From Candidatus Magasanikbacteria bacterium RIFCSPHIGHO2_02_FULL_47_14 (lineage in GTDB: Bacteria; Patescibacteriota; Patescibacteriia; Magasanikbacterales; UBA922), in NCBI GenBank assembly GCA_001784275.1, contig MFQB01000046.1, forward strand, positions 1-16,450: a stretch of 16,450 bases of DNA, read 5' to 3'. Below the pieces are notes generated by a model. It was not told the DNA's origin, searched no databases, and saw only the letters and a list, made by a program, of their open reading frames with translations. Numbering within the stretch: the stretch's first letter is position 1; every line of letters starts with the position of its first letter. The translations under genes were made by a program, and so were the position numbers. Positions 1-7,795 of the stretch are shown piece after piece.

Positions 1-273
1 AATACCTGCGGCAAGCGCAGTGTGCATGGTATTTTTTGCAGAGGCAGAGATCCGGGCACATAATGCGGATGCTGTGGCAGGCCCGTGGTCAATCGTTGCT
101 GTGAGAATCGCATTTATCATGCGAGCCTGCGCTTCTGTCGGCAGTGTTCCTTTCAAAATCAAAAAAATTGTTTCGGAAAATGTCCGTTGGGATATTAACT
201 CTGACAGTGGCTCGCCCCGAACTGTCTCAGAACCTTCACGGTTCACCTGTGTAATGGCCGTCTTAAATTTCAT
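1..273 (-). CDS. Citryl-CoA lyase / citrate-synthase-like domain, N-terminal part (3' end cut by left edge)
   Basis: An open frame runs from an ATG at 273 to base 1 without a stop, giving 91 residues. Residues 61-65 read IDHGP, followed by a Ser/Ala-rich stretch and HTALAAG (84-90). This is the arrangement around the first catalytic histidine (here H63) in the citrate-synthase-like domain of ATP-citrate lyase (TADHGPAVS in animal ACLY) and in free citryl-CoA lyases. Residues 35-47 resemble the 'LL.G.LPT' segment before that motif. The predicted reaction is cleavage of citryl-CoA to acetyl-CoA and oxaloacetate. The ATG lies 12 nt after the stop of the SucD-like gene, with no clear Shine-Dalgarno, so it is the third gene of a citrate-cleaving set. 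A plain citrate synthase cannot be excluded from 91 residues, but DHGP rather than DHE and the two neighbours favour lyase. Confidence 0.75.
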   Translation of the reverse strand, partial: MKFKTAITQVNREGSETVRGEPLSELISQRTFSETIFLILKGTLPTEAQARMINAILTATIDHGPATASALCARISASAKNTMHTALAAGI

Positions 274-285
274 ATATGTAAAATG

Positions 286-1182
286 TTATACATAGGTTTG
301 AATACACGTGGCAAGATCTTCATACCGCTCTGCAATCATGACACCGACACGTGAAAGCGCTTGCTCTTTTTCTCGCGCGCCTTTTCCACGTTCGACAATC
401 GCTCCGGCATGCCCGATATTCACGCCTTCAGGAAGTGAATTGGCAAACTTTCCACCGATATACATTGCCAGGGGTTTGGTAAACTCTCCTCTCTCAATAA
501 GTTCTACAATTTCGAACTCATAACTTCCCCCATGCTCGCCAAAAATGATAACCGCTTTTGTTTGATCATCTTTTTCAAAAAGTCGAAGAAGATCCGCATA
601 GGTTGTTCCCACAAGAAGGTCGCCGCCGACGTGCACAGCCGTGCTTTGGCCCATGCCGGCATTGCGGATCTGCCACGACAGCTCGTTGGTCATACCTCCG
701 GAACGAGAAATGATACCGACTGACCCTGACTGAAAAATCTGATCTGCTTGTTGTTTGGGACCACCAATCACTCCAATGCGCGCTACCCCAGGTACCATAC
801 ACCCAAGAGAGCTCGGACCAAGAATGCGTATATTTCTTTCTCTGGCTGCAGCAAGACAATATGCCGTGTCCTGAATTGGCATGCGTTCGACAAAAATATT
901 AATGAGAGCGACGCCTGCTTCTATCGCTTCAAGTACTGCTGCTTTCGCAGCAAAAGGAGGTACGTATATCACAGAGACAGAGATCTCTGGAAATTGCGCG
1001 AAGGCCTCTTTTACAGAATTAAAAACAGGTTTGGTCTCCACTTCTTGCCCCCCCTTACCAGGCGTCACCCCACACAGTACAGATGTGCCATACTCGATCA
1101 TAGCTCTTGCAGCCTTCTGACCTTCTTTGCCGGTCATGCCCTGAATAAGGACTTTTGTATTTTCCTGAAGAAGAATGGACAT
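286..1182 (-). CDS. SucD-like CoA-ligase small subunit, probably citryl-CoA synthetase / ATP-citrate lyase type
   Basis: A 298-residue protein, the usual size of SucD. The N-terminal half is a CoA-binding Rossmann domain (GMTGKEG 15-21, GVTPGKGG 38-45). The C-terminal half is the CoA-ligase domain, with the phosphohistidine motif GHAGAI (H258) and GEHGGS (215-220). Three positions depart from SucD and match ATP-citrate lyase. GPSSLG (122-127) replaces GPNCPG. SRSGGMTNE (159-167) replaces SRSGTLTYE and is nearly the ACLY sequence. The C-terminal helix, with ERYEDL and IQTYV, resembles the end of the ACLY CoA-ligase domain. The expected role is transfer of phosphate from the ATP-grasp subunit through His258 to form citryl-CoA. 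It starts 6 nt after the SucC-like stop and is followed 12 nt later by the lyase. Succinyl-CoA ligase alpha (sucD) is the default alternative. Confidence 0.85.
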   Translation of the reverse strand: MSILLQENTKVLIQGMTGKEGQKAARAMIEYGTSVLCGVTPGKGGQEVETKPVFNSVKEAFAQFPEISVSVIYVPPFAAKAAVLEAIEAGVALINIFVERMPIQDTAYCLAAARERNIRILGPSSLGCMVPGVARIGVIGGPKQQADQIFQSGSVGIISRSGGMTNELSWQIRNAGMGQSTAVHVGGDLLVGTTYADLLRLFEKDDQTKAVIIFGEHGGSYEFEIVELIERGEFTKPLAMYIGGKFANSLPEGVNIGHAGAIVERGKGAREKEQALSRVGVMIAERYEDLATCIQTYV

Positions 1183-1188
1183 ACAGGG

Positions 1189-2331
1189 TTATCTCACCAT
1201 ATTGGCAAGGACGTGTGCGCTCTCTGTCATGCTCACGTCTTTATTAAAAATTTTCAAATTCAGATGGTTCCTTGCAGCACATTCTCGAACAAGCCGAATC
1301 GCCTCTGCACTTTCTGGTCCGTCACGGCGCACCACGATCGGATAGGTTGGTTTGAGTTCGTCAAGTACATCAATAACTCCCAAAAAAGTCTCTTTCATGT
1401 TGGTGAAGTTCGCAACAACACCACACATCCACAGACCTCGTATTCCCGGCTTTGATAAAACAACCTCTGTCAACGCACGTACTTTTTCTCGTGGCGGGTT
1501 GCCGGAATATTCAGTGTAATTTGCCGGTTTGAGACCAAGTTGAATCAGCGCGTCCATGTTTGCAATACTGGCTCCCCCGCCATTGAGTATGAGGGCGATG
1601 TCGCCGTCCATCTCTATATACTTCCCAGCAGTGCCGCGGTAATATGCTTCCCCTTCATCAATCTTTTTTGCCTGATTTTCTCGTTCAGTTGGGAGGCGCC
1701 CCATCATGCTGCGCGGCTCAAAGGTCTTCCACTCCTCATGACGAAAAAAAGCATCATCATCAATGGCGATTTTCGCGTCAGCCGCGATCCAAACACCGTC
1801 TACAGTTTTCACGAGCGGGTTTATTTCTACAAGTCGTGTATCTTCTTTTAAGAAAACTTGCCACAGTTCGTTTGCAAAAGGAATATCTGATCCAACACTT
1901 TCACTACGTATATCAATCCATTGTTTTACAATTTTTTCCTCCGGGACGTCTTCAATGTCCATGCCCCCCTGAGCGCTATATATTAAAACAGGTCGTCTTT
2001 TATTGGTGTCGTACGTGATAGAGAGATAGTGCTCTTCAGCAATCACCAATTTTTCTTCAATGCGAATGGCAGCAATATATTGGCCACGAATGTCAGTGTT
2101 GAATAACTTCTCGCAGCATACCTCTGTTTCTTCTTTTGAAGACGCGAACGTGATTCCTCCACTTTTCCCTCGTTTTCCGGACAACGTTTGTGCTTTTACA
2201 ACAACCTCTTTTACATCCAGTTGCTGATATGCGTCGCCATAGTTTTCACCACGTCGTACGACAACACCGCGTGGAACTTGAATACCGTACGTTTCAAAAA
2301 TTTTTTTGCCCTCAAACTCGTACAAGTTCAT
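1189..2331 (-). CDS. SucC-like ATP-grasp large subunit with ATP-citrate-lyase citrate-binding domain
   Basis: A 380-residue protein (SucC is about 388). The ATP-grasp part holds the Gly-rich loop GKRGKSGG (52-59), VEINPL (168-173) and DAKI (185-188), as in SucC and AclA. The C-terminal domain does not read like succinyl-CoA synthetase. It has NGGGAS (250-255), NYTEYSGNP (271-279), ANFTN (307-311) and VVRRDGP (333-339). These correspond in order to AGGGAS, NYGEYSGAP, ANFTN and FVRRGGP of animal ATP-citrate lyase, where the Asn/Thr of ANFTN and the second Arg contact citrate. The likely product is the large subunit of a citryl-CoA synthetase, forming citryl-CoA from citrate, ATP and CoA with the next gene. 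The ATG lies 12 nt after the RluA stop. It is very likely a member of the CoA-ligase superfamily; citrate as substrate is inferred from the motifs. Confidence 0.85.
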   Translation of the reverse strand: MNLYEFEGKKIFETYGIQVPRGVVVRRGENYGDAYQQLDVKEVVVKAQTLSGKRGKSGGITFASSKEETEVCCEKLFNTDIRGQYIAAIRIEEKLVIAEEHYLSITYDTNKRRPVLIYSAQGGMDIEDVPEEKIVKQWIDIRSESVGSDIPFANELWQVFLKEDTRLVEINPLVKTVDGVWIAADAKIAIDDDAFFRHEEWKTFEPRSMMGRLPTERENQAKKIDEGEAYYRGTAGKYIEMDGDIALILNGGGASIANMDALIQLGLKPANYTEYSGNPPREKVRALTEVVLSKPGIRGLWMCGVVANFTNMKETFLGVIDVLDELKPTYPIVVRRDGPESAEAIRLVRECAARNHLNLKIFNKDVSMTESAHVLANMVR

Positions 2332-2343
2332 AGTCTCTAAAAA

Positions 2344-3033
2344 TTATGCGGCTGCGAGACGTTCCTTCCATTCGTTTGGGGTAGGTATACTGATCTCTAC
2401 TTCTTCGTCTTTGGTCGCAAGTTTAAATTTCACTGATGATGCACATAACGCAATACTATGATGATCTTCTGGAGAACCAGTGGCGTAACCTCCATACTTA
2501 ACATCTCCGACGATGGGCATGCCGACCGCTGAAAGTTGCACACGAATTTGGTGAGGACGACCTGTCTTTAAATTCACCTTCACTATCGCCAGGGACTTAC
2601 GTTGTTCAACAATTGTATACTCGAGTTCTGCTTTCAGAGCGCCTGGAGTGTGTGGATCCACGACCCGAACAATATTTGTATTCAACTCCTTTTTTAAAAA
2701 ATGAACAAGTGTCTGCGTTTGTGGAACGCCAGATTCGTGAACTTCCACTAACACGTGGTATATCTTTTGAATAGAATGTGCTCGAAATTGTTCTGATAGC
2801 CGGGAAGCCCCTTTGCTGGTTTTTGCAAATAACACGATTCCCGAGGCAGGTCGGTCGAGCCGATGAACCATCCCCAAAAAAACATTCCCCGGCTTATTAT
2901 ACTTTTGTTTCAAAAAATACTTTACCTCGTCCATGAGCGTTGGATCGCCGGAGTGGTCACCCTGCACTAGCATACCAGCCGGTTTGTGCACCGCGATAAT
3001 ATGATTATCCTCATAAAGAACATCTATCTTCAT
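2344..3033 (-). CDS. RluA-family RNA pseudouridine synthase
   Basis: A 229-residue protein converting uridine to pseudouridine in rRNA or tRNA. The catalytic motif HRLD with its conserved aspartate (D60), followed by PASGIVLFAK, and the downstream TGRPHQIR and GDVKYG motifs are diagnostic of the RluA/RluC/RluD family. No S4 RNA-binding domain precedes the catalytic domain, so this is a minimal form whose target site cannot be named. The start is set at the ATG at 3033, which overlaps the TGA of the methyltransferase gene as ATGA; the upstream in-frame codons are not needed by the family. It is translationally coupled to that gene, so both may act in rRNA modification. Confidence 0.9.
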   Translation of the reverse strand: MKIDVLYEDNHIIAVHKPAGMLVQGDHSGDPTLMDEVKYFLKQKYNKPGNVFLGMVHRLDRPASGIVLFAKTSKGASRLSEQFRAHSIQKIYHVLVEVHESGVPQTQTLVHFLKKELNTNIVRVVDPHTPGALKAELEYTIVEQRKSLAIVKVNLKTGRPHQIRVQLSAVGMPIVGDVKYGGYATGSPEDHHSIALCASSVKFKLATKDEEVEISIPTPNEWKERLAAA

Positions 3034-3926
3034 ATTCCACTCCATCTGGCAAAAATACCACATGGCAACATCCTTTCTGAATGTGACTCAGAAATTGTCA
3101 GCTCGCCTTTTTCATAACTTCCACCGTACTTTTCAAGAAGTGGCTTTATATTATTTTCATAGGTAATCGCCGAGTATCCTGAAGCATATCCGTTTATCAG
3201 AAAAAAAAGTGGTTGCTCCGAAAGTATGCTCACACAATCACGCAGAAGCCCCGGGAGGTGGTCTTCAATTTTCCAAAGCTCTTTTTTTGGCCCATGGCCA
3301 AAGGCTGGCGGATCAAGAATAACTCCTTCGTATTTATTGCCGCGTCGAATTTCTCTGGTTACAAAAGCACGGGCGTCGTCGAGTAGCCAGCGAATCGGTT
3401 TTTCTTTCAGTTCAGAGAGAGCAGCGTTGTCTTTTCCCCATCCAATAGCCACTTTTGATCCGTCAACGTGTACCACCTCTGCGCCTGCCTGTGCGGCAGC
3501 AAGTGTCGCACCGCCAGTATACCCAAACAGGTTCAGTACTTTCACCGGGTCACTGCTCTGTGACTTGCGATGTGCGATCCGCTCTGACATCCACTCCCAA
3601 TTTGGAAGCTGTTCGGGGAAAAGTCCGGTGTGTTTAAAGGCCGTTGGTCGAATCCAAAATCCAAGCCCGCCAATATGTACTTGCCATCGCTCTGGCACCC
3701 CAGACTTTATAACCCAATCCCCCTTCTTCCCGTCACGACGAAAAGAAAAGTGGGCCTTGTCCCATTCTTTTTCATCTAGTCTTTTGTCCCACAACGCCTG
3801 CGGATCTGGTCGACGAAAAAAATACGTCCCGTATCGCTCTAACTTTTCTCCATCGCCTGAATCCAGCAACTCATAATCAGTGGAAGGAGGCGTTGTCAAA
3901 ATTGATAAAAAATCCATAGGATACAT
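3030..3926 (-). CDS. Class I SAM-dependent methyltransferase, RlmI/RlmK-like
   Basis: A 298-residue protein. The SAM-binding motif I is LNLFGYTGG (131-139), with an acidic residue ending strand 2 (VHVDGSK, D155), DDAR (183-186), and catalytic motif IV DPPAFG (205-210). This layout is typical of the RlmI/RlmK-like 23S rRNA cytosine or guanine methyltransferases (Methyltrans_SAM family). The N-terminal 90 residues are a small beta-rich domain, without a recognisable PUA domain. The start could be the ATG at 3926 (used here, 1 nt after the GNAT stop) or the ATG at 3917. The end overlaps the pseudouridine synthase start by 4 nt, suggesting the pair modifies RNA. The exact substrate is not determined. 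Confidence 0.85.
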   Translation of the reverse strand: MYPMDFLSILTTPPSTDYELLDSGDGEKLERYGTYFFRRPDPQALWDKRLDEKEWDKAHFSFRRDGKKGDWVIKSGVPERWQVHIGGLGFWIRPTAFKHTGLFPEQLPNWEWMSERIAHRKSQSSDPVKVLNLFGYTGGATLAAAQAGAEVVHVDGSKVAIGWGKDNAALSELKEKPIRWLLDDARAFVTREIRRGNKYEGVILDPPAFGHGPKKELWKIEDHLPGLLRDCVSILSEQPLFFLINGYASGYSAITYENNIKPLLEKYGGSYEKGELTISESHSERMLPCGIFARWSGI

Positions 3927-3927
3927 G

Positions 3928-4287
3928 CTAGTCTCTCTGAAGCGACGGCGACTCGGCCAAGTCCATTCGAAACTCTACTCCCCACTTCTGAAAACCAAGT
4001 TTTTCATACATTGTGTGAACCTCTGGTTTGCTGTCTCGACTCGTGCATATCAGTTTATAGCACCCGCGAGATTTGGCTTCTTCAATAGCAGAAAGAACCA
4101 GCGCTTTCCCCACTCCTTGTCCGCGGTGCTCCAACTCAACGTACACATTTTCAAGCAGGCCCCACGGTTCTTTGTGACGGTCGCTTGTGTTTACCACCAA
4201 AAATGCCCAGCCCATCACCTGGCCTCCTTCGAGAGCCTGTATTTTAACCGAGTAACTATTTTGTTCAACCGTTTTTTTTAACTCCAT
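3928..4287 (-). CDS. Small GNAT-family N-acetyltransferase, possibly amino-sugar acting
   Basis: A 119-residue single-domain protein, at the short end for the family. The acetyl-CoA pyrophosphate-binding loop is HRGQGVGK (54-61), preceded by the LENVYVE strand (45-51). Near the C-terminus are GCYKL (75-79), YEKLGF (94-99) and GVEFRM (103-108). The combination of GCYK, YEKxGF and GVE is also seen in eukaryotic glucosamine-6-phosphate N-acetyltransferase (GNA1), though GCYK occurs in other bacterial GNATs too. It lies 6 nt after glmR and 1 nt before the methyltransferase. The operon also encodes GlmS and a GlmU without its acetyltransferase domain, so acetylation of glucosamine phosphate is an attractive but unproven role. 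Protein or antibiotic acetylation remains possible. Confidence 0.85.
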   Translation of the reverse strand: MELKKTVEQNSYSVKIQALEGGQVMGWAFLVVNTSDRHKEPWGLLENVYVELEHRGQGVGKALVLSAIEEAKSRGCYKLICTSRDSKPEVHTMYEKLGFQKWGVEFRMDLAESPSLQRD

Positions 4288-4293
4288 AGAAAC

Positions 4294-5253
4294 CTAACCA
4301 AAAAGAGTAAACAATATCTTTCCTAATTTTTCAGAGTCAACACCGCCGGTTTCATGTTCAAAAGCCTCCGCAACGATAGTATACCCTGCTAAGTTTTCTT
4401 TATCGAATACCACCTGTTCTAGTTTCTGATCGTCGTGATATTCCTTTTGCTGCTCTGTGGGCTGGAACTGATTAAATATAATAGTATCGAGCTTTCGTGG
4501 TAAGTATCTTTCAAGTTCTTTTACAAACTCACTCAGTATCGTTGGCCCTGTTTCTCCTGTTGTTTCGTATTTATTACCAGCAAGATATACAAGCCGAGCT
4601 TTTGACCTTTTAATCGCGTCAAAAATTCCAACTGGGAGTAGAGAAGCGATAACGCTGCAGTACAAACTTCCTGGGCCAAATAACAACACGTCGGCCGTCT
4701 CAACAACCCGCATCGCCGCTGGATACGCCAATGCACTCTTTGGCTGGAGCCAAACTCGCGCAACACGGAGTGAACGATCGTAGTCAGGACGATCTAATGC
4801 ATGCTCTCCAACAATAATTTCACCGGCTGAAAGTTCCCCAACAAGATCGGTTTGTTCCAGTGTTGCCGGAAACACCTGGCCACGTGCACCGACTGCTTGT
4901 TCCAAGGCACGAATCGCAGAAATATACGAACCAGAATACTGTTGAGCGAGAATCAAAAACAAGTTGCCGAGATTGTGACCGCTGAGATTGCCGAGATCAT
5001 CGAATCTTTTTTTGTAAAAAATTTCTTTCAAAAAACCGTCGTACTCGAATGGAGATAGGGCCAAAATCGCACGCATGACATCCCCTGGCGGAAGTGTGTG
5101 AAACTCCTGGCGCAGCCGCCCGGAAGAACCTCCGGAATCGCTCATTGAGACGACTGCTGCAATATCAAATACATCCGTATATTTTTTTAACGCTGCAAGG
5201 GTGGAGGCTGTCCCATTTCCTCCTCCAAAGACAACAACTTTTTTCTTTTCCAT
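4294..5253 (-). CDS. glmR: GlmR/YvcK (CofD-like family) UDP-GlcNAc-responsive regulator
   Basis: A 319-residue protein. The N-terminal nucleotide/UDP-sugar binding strand-loop reads VVVFGGGNGT (6-15), followed by MSDSGGSSGRLR (37-48), LPPGDVMRAI (54-63) and GHNLGNL (92-98). A FGPGSLY motif follows in the C-terminal half. All are signatures of the YvcK branch of the CofD-like family rather than F420-pathway CofD. In Bacillus, YvcK (renamed GlmR) binds UDP-GlcNAc and promotes amino-sugar synthesis through GlmS. Here the gene starts 7 nt after glmS, which supports the same role. The ATG at 5253 is chosen because the next codons enter the conserved beta-strand directly; a longer frame begins inside glmS. 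It is followed 6 nt later by the GNAT gene. Confidence 0.9.
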   Translation of the reverse strand: MEKKKVVVFGGGNGTASTLAALKKYTDVFDIAAVVSMSDSGGSSGRLRQEFHTLPPGDVMRAILALSPFEYDGFLKEIFYKKRFDDLGNLSGHNLGNLFLILAQQYSGSYISAIRALEQAVGARGQVFPATLEQTDLVGELSAGEIIVGEHALDRPDYDRSLRVARVWLQPKSALAYPAAMRVVETADVLLFGPGSLYCSVIASLLPVGIFDAIKRSKARLVYLAGNKYETTGETGPTILSEFVKELERYLPRKLDTIIFNQFQPTEQQKEYHDDQKLEQVVFDKENLAGYTIVAEAFEHETGGVDSEKLGKILFTLFG

Positions 5254-5260
5254 AGAAACT

Positions 5261-7120
5261 TTACTCAACCGTGACACTCTTTGCAAGGTTGCGTGGACGA
5301 TCGACATCTCGCCCAAGAGCAGCCGCAATGTAGTATGCAAACAACTGCAACGGGATAGTATTTAAAAGTGGTTGTAACAACTCCATCGTCTCGGGGACAT
5401 ACAAAACGTCGTCAGATAACTCACGAGCATGGTCGTCACCATCTGTTGCCAGCAAAATAACCTGTGCCCCGCGTGCTTTTGTCTCTTCGATATTGTTTCT
5501 CATCTTATCATAGAGTTGATTCTTCGTCATAATCGCAAATACTGGAAAGTCGGGAGATAAGAGAGCAATAGGTCCATGTTTCATCTCCCCTCCCGGATAA
5601 GCCTCGGAGTGAATATAAGATATTTCCTTCAACTTAAGCGATCCCTCAAGCGCAACCGGGTAGTTGATACCTCTCCCAAGAAAAAAGAAATGCTTGTATG
5701 CTGCATACTTTTCTGCAACTGCCTGAATCTCTTCTGCCCGTTCGAGTGTCAGCCGCATCTTAGCAGGAATCTCTCGAAGCGCTGCAAGAAGCCGTTGCCC
5801 TGTTGCGATGCTCACCCGTTTGAGACGGCCGAACTGTAATGCATAGAGCAGCAAGATTGCAATCATGTTGCTATATGCTTTTGTAGAAGCCACCGCGAGC
5901 TCAGGACCGGCGTGAATATATGTGCCACCGTCGGTTTCTCTCGCAATGGTGGAACCGACGACATTCACAATCCCTCGTACAAAGGCGCCCTTTCGCTTGG
6001 CCTCACGCAGCGCGGCGATCGTATCAGCAGTTTCGCCTGACTGAGAAATACCAAAGACCAGCGTTGTGTCATCAACAATCGGATCTCGATACCGAAACTC
6101 ACTTGCGACATCCACCTCGGTCGGAATGCCGGCAAGGCGCTCAAATGCATACTTCCCCACGAGCGCTGCGTACGAAGCAGTGCCACAGGCGATCAAGATA
6201 ACACGCTTCACTCGACGCATCTCGTCGTTTGTCATATTCAAACCGCCCAAAAATGCTGTTCCTTCTTTCAAATCATACCGTCCGCGGATGGCGTCTTCAA
6301 AGACAACCGGCTGGTCAAAAATCTCCTTTATCATAAAGTGCGGAAAACCTTGTTTCTGTGCAGCGGCCTCATCCCACTCCACCTCTTCCACACATTTAAC
6401 GACGCGGTCATCCAACAATGTAAATGTTTGCACACTGTCGCGTGTCACTTCCGCGATCTCACCGTCGTCCAAAAAGACCATCTTTTTGGTATGCGCCAAC
6501 ATGGGTGTCGGGTCACTCGCAATGTATTGTTCGCCATCAGCCACTCCGATAACCAGAGGACTCCCCATGCGTGCCGCAACCAAACAGTCAGGATAATCTG
6601 TGTGCATCACCACCAACCCATAGGTTCCACGGACATGATGCAGCGCATGTTCTACCGCGCGTCGTAGGTCACTACAGCTGCCTTCTTTCTTCATCTGTTC
6701 ATAGTGAACACCAATCAAGTGGGCCAAAATCTCTGAGTCGGTTTGGGAAACATAGGTATGGCCGTTTCCAAGCACTTCTTTAATCTCGCGGTAGTTTTCG
6801 ATGATACCGTTGTGAACAATAAAAATTTTTCCCGACTGATCGTGATGCGGATGTGCGTTCTCTTCGGTGACGCCACCATGTGTTGCCCACCGCGTATGCG
6901 CGATGCCCATAGTTCCGACAATCTCCTGCCCGCGAACTTTATTTTCCAAAGTGTCTATCTTCCCGACAGAGCGGAATCGCGTCACCTGAGTCTCGGGGTT
7001 GGCGGGGTTACAGACAACAATCCCTGCGCTGTCATAGCCACGATATTCCAATTTCCGAAGCCCTTGTAATAAAATCGGAGCAGCTTGTTTTTCCCCAATA
7101 TATCCAATAATTCCGCACAT
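5261..7120 (-). CDS. glmS: Glutamine--fructose-6-phosphate aminotransferase (isomerizing) GlmS
   Basis: A 619-residue protein making glucosamine-6-phosphate from fructose-6-phosphate and glutamine, the first step to UDP-GlcNAc for the cell envelope. The ATG at 7120 is followed by Cys2, the N-terminal nucleophile of the class II glutaminase domain (CGIIGYIG). A TTG two codons upstream would bury that cysteine and is rejected. The glutaminase domain also shows HTRWATHG (75-82), NAHPHH (88-93) and HNGIIENY (103-110). Two SIS sugar-isomerase domains fill the C-terminal half, and the chain ends in the canonical RNLAKSVTVE. Length is normal and no damage is seen. The gap to the upstream HAD gene is 9 nt. 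No glmS ribozyme is possible here because the gene is internal to an operon with no leader. Confidence 0.97.
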   Translation of the reverse strand: MCGIIGYIGEKQAAPILLQGLRKLEYRGYDSAGIVVCNPANPETQVTRFRSVGKIDTLENKVRGQEIVGTMGIAHTRWATHGGVTEENAHPHHDQSGKIFIVHNGIIENYREIKEVLGNGHTYVSQTDSEILAHLIGVHYEQMKKEGSCSDLRRAVEHALHHVRGTYGLVVMHTDYPDCLVAARMGSPLVIGVADGEQYIASDPTPMLAHTKKMVFLDDGEIAEVTRDSVQTFTLLDDRVVKCVEEVEWDEAAAQKQGFPHFMIKEIFDQPVVFEDAIRGRYDLKEGTAFLGGLNMTNDEMRRVKRVILIACGTASYAALVGKYAFERLAGIPTEVDVASEFRYRDPIVDDTTLVFGISQSGETADTIAALREAKRKGAFVRGIVNVVGSTIARETDGGTYIHAGPELAVASTKAYSNMIAILLLYALQFGRLKRVSIATGQRLLAALREIPAKMRLTLERAEEIQAVAEKYAAYKHFFFLGRGINYPVALEGSLKLKEISYIHSEAYPGGEMKHGPIALLSPDFPVFAIMTKNQLYDKMRNNIEETKARGAQVILLATDGDDHARELSDDVLYVPETMELLQPLLNTIPLQLFAYYIAAALGRDVDRPRNLAKSVTVE

Positions 7121-7129
7121 ATTCAAAAG

Positions 7130-7795
7130 TTAAAAAGTAAGGGAGTCGAATGTTTGCTCTGAAATATCTTCGAGGGACTGGAGTACACAATCGGCAATCT
7201 TCATTTCTTTTGCAGCTTCCTGACCGTCACTTGGCACAGCAATACATGCCATGCGTGCAGCCTTCGCAGCCAACACACCAAATTTCGAGTCCTCAATTGC
7301 GACACATTCAGTCGGATCAACACCTAACTTTTTTGCAGTTGTAATATAAACTCCGGGATGCGGTTTGCCATATTCTTCGTGTTCTGCAGAATACGTCAGA
7401 TCAATCTGGTCTTGTATTCCCAAGCGGCTCAAGACCGCGTGAATAACCGATTCATACGAGGATGAGGCAATTGCGGTTTGATACCCGCGTTGGTGGACAA
7501 TATTAAGTGTATGTTGCACACCAGGAGCCCCAACTCCCTCTTTTAAGATAAGCTGTATCACTCCCTCCACAATCTTGTTGGTACACTCGTCAACTGAAAT
7601 CTGTACTTTTGGTGGAAACTCCTTTAGCCAATATGCGACAACATCATCCACGCGCAACCCGGTTGTCTTGCGGAGCATTGCGTCGGTAACAGGCATGCCC
7701 AAAGAAGAATACACCTCAAGTTCGGCCCGCCGCCATAAAGGCTCGCTGTCGATCAACACTCCGTCCATGTCAAAAATAACCGCTTTAATCTTCAT
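7130..7795 (-). CDS. HAD-superfamily sugar-phosphate phosphatase, HxpB/YniC-like
   Basis: A 221-residue HAD hydrolase with a small alpha-helical cap. Motif I is FDMDGVLIDSEPLWRRAE (D9 nucleophile, D11 acid/base), motif II IASSS, motif III lysine in YGKPHPGVY, and motif IV AIEDSKFG. The run DSEPLW.RAEL and the YGKPHP / VAIEDS spacing closely resemble E. coli YniC (HxpB), which removes phosphate from hexitol phosphates and 2-deoxyglucose-6-phosphate; beta-phosphoglucomutases share the same fold. Its start overlaps the end of the GlmU-like gene by 11 nt, and glmS follows after 9 nt. A role in sugar-phosphate balance of the amino-sugar pathway is likely; the true substrate is unknown. Confidence 0.88.
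   Translation of the reverse strand: MKIKAVIFDMDGVLIDSEPLWRRAELEVYSSLGMPVTDAMLRKTTGLRVDDVVAYWLKEFPPKVQISVDECTNKIVEGVIQLILKEGVGAPGVQHTLNIVHQRGYQTAIASSSYESVIHAVLSRLGIQDQIDLTYSAEHEEYGKPHPGVYITTAKKLGVDPTECVAIEDSKFGVLAAKAARMACIAVPSDGQEAAKEMKIADCVLQSLEDISEQTFDSLTF

Noticed and set aside
20..295. Plus-strand 91-residue open frame at the left edge
   Set aside because: It lies opposite the minus-strand frame that continues the operon and matches citryl-CoA lyase; the plus-strand product resembles nothing.
748..1455. Long plus-strand open frame of 235 residues
   Set aside because: It is antisense across two well-supported ligase subunit genes, has no family features and a skewed Cys/His/Arg-rich composition typical of a shadow frame.
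286..2331. Simple annotation as succinyl-CoA ligase sucC/sucD
   Set aside because: Overall similarity fits, but citrate-pocket motifs and the downstream lyase-like gene fit ATP-citrate lyase better; kept only as the fallback name.
3226..3876. Plus-strand open frame of 216 residues
   Set aside because: Antisense to the methyltransferase, whose SAM-binding motifs are clear; Ser/Pro-rich composition marks it as a shadow.
7121..7126. TTG start for glmS two codons upstream of the ATG
   Set aside because: GlmS needs the cysteine right after the initiator Met as nucleophile; only the ATG at 7120 gives this.
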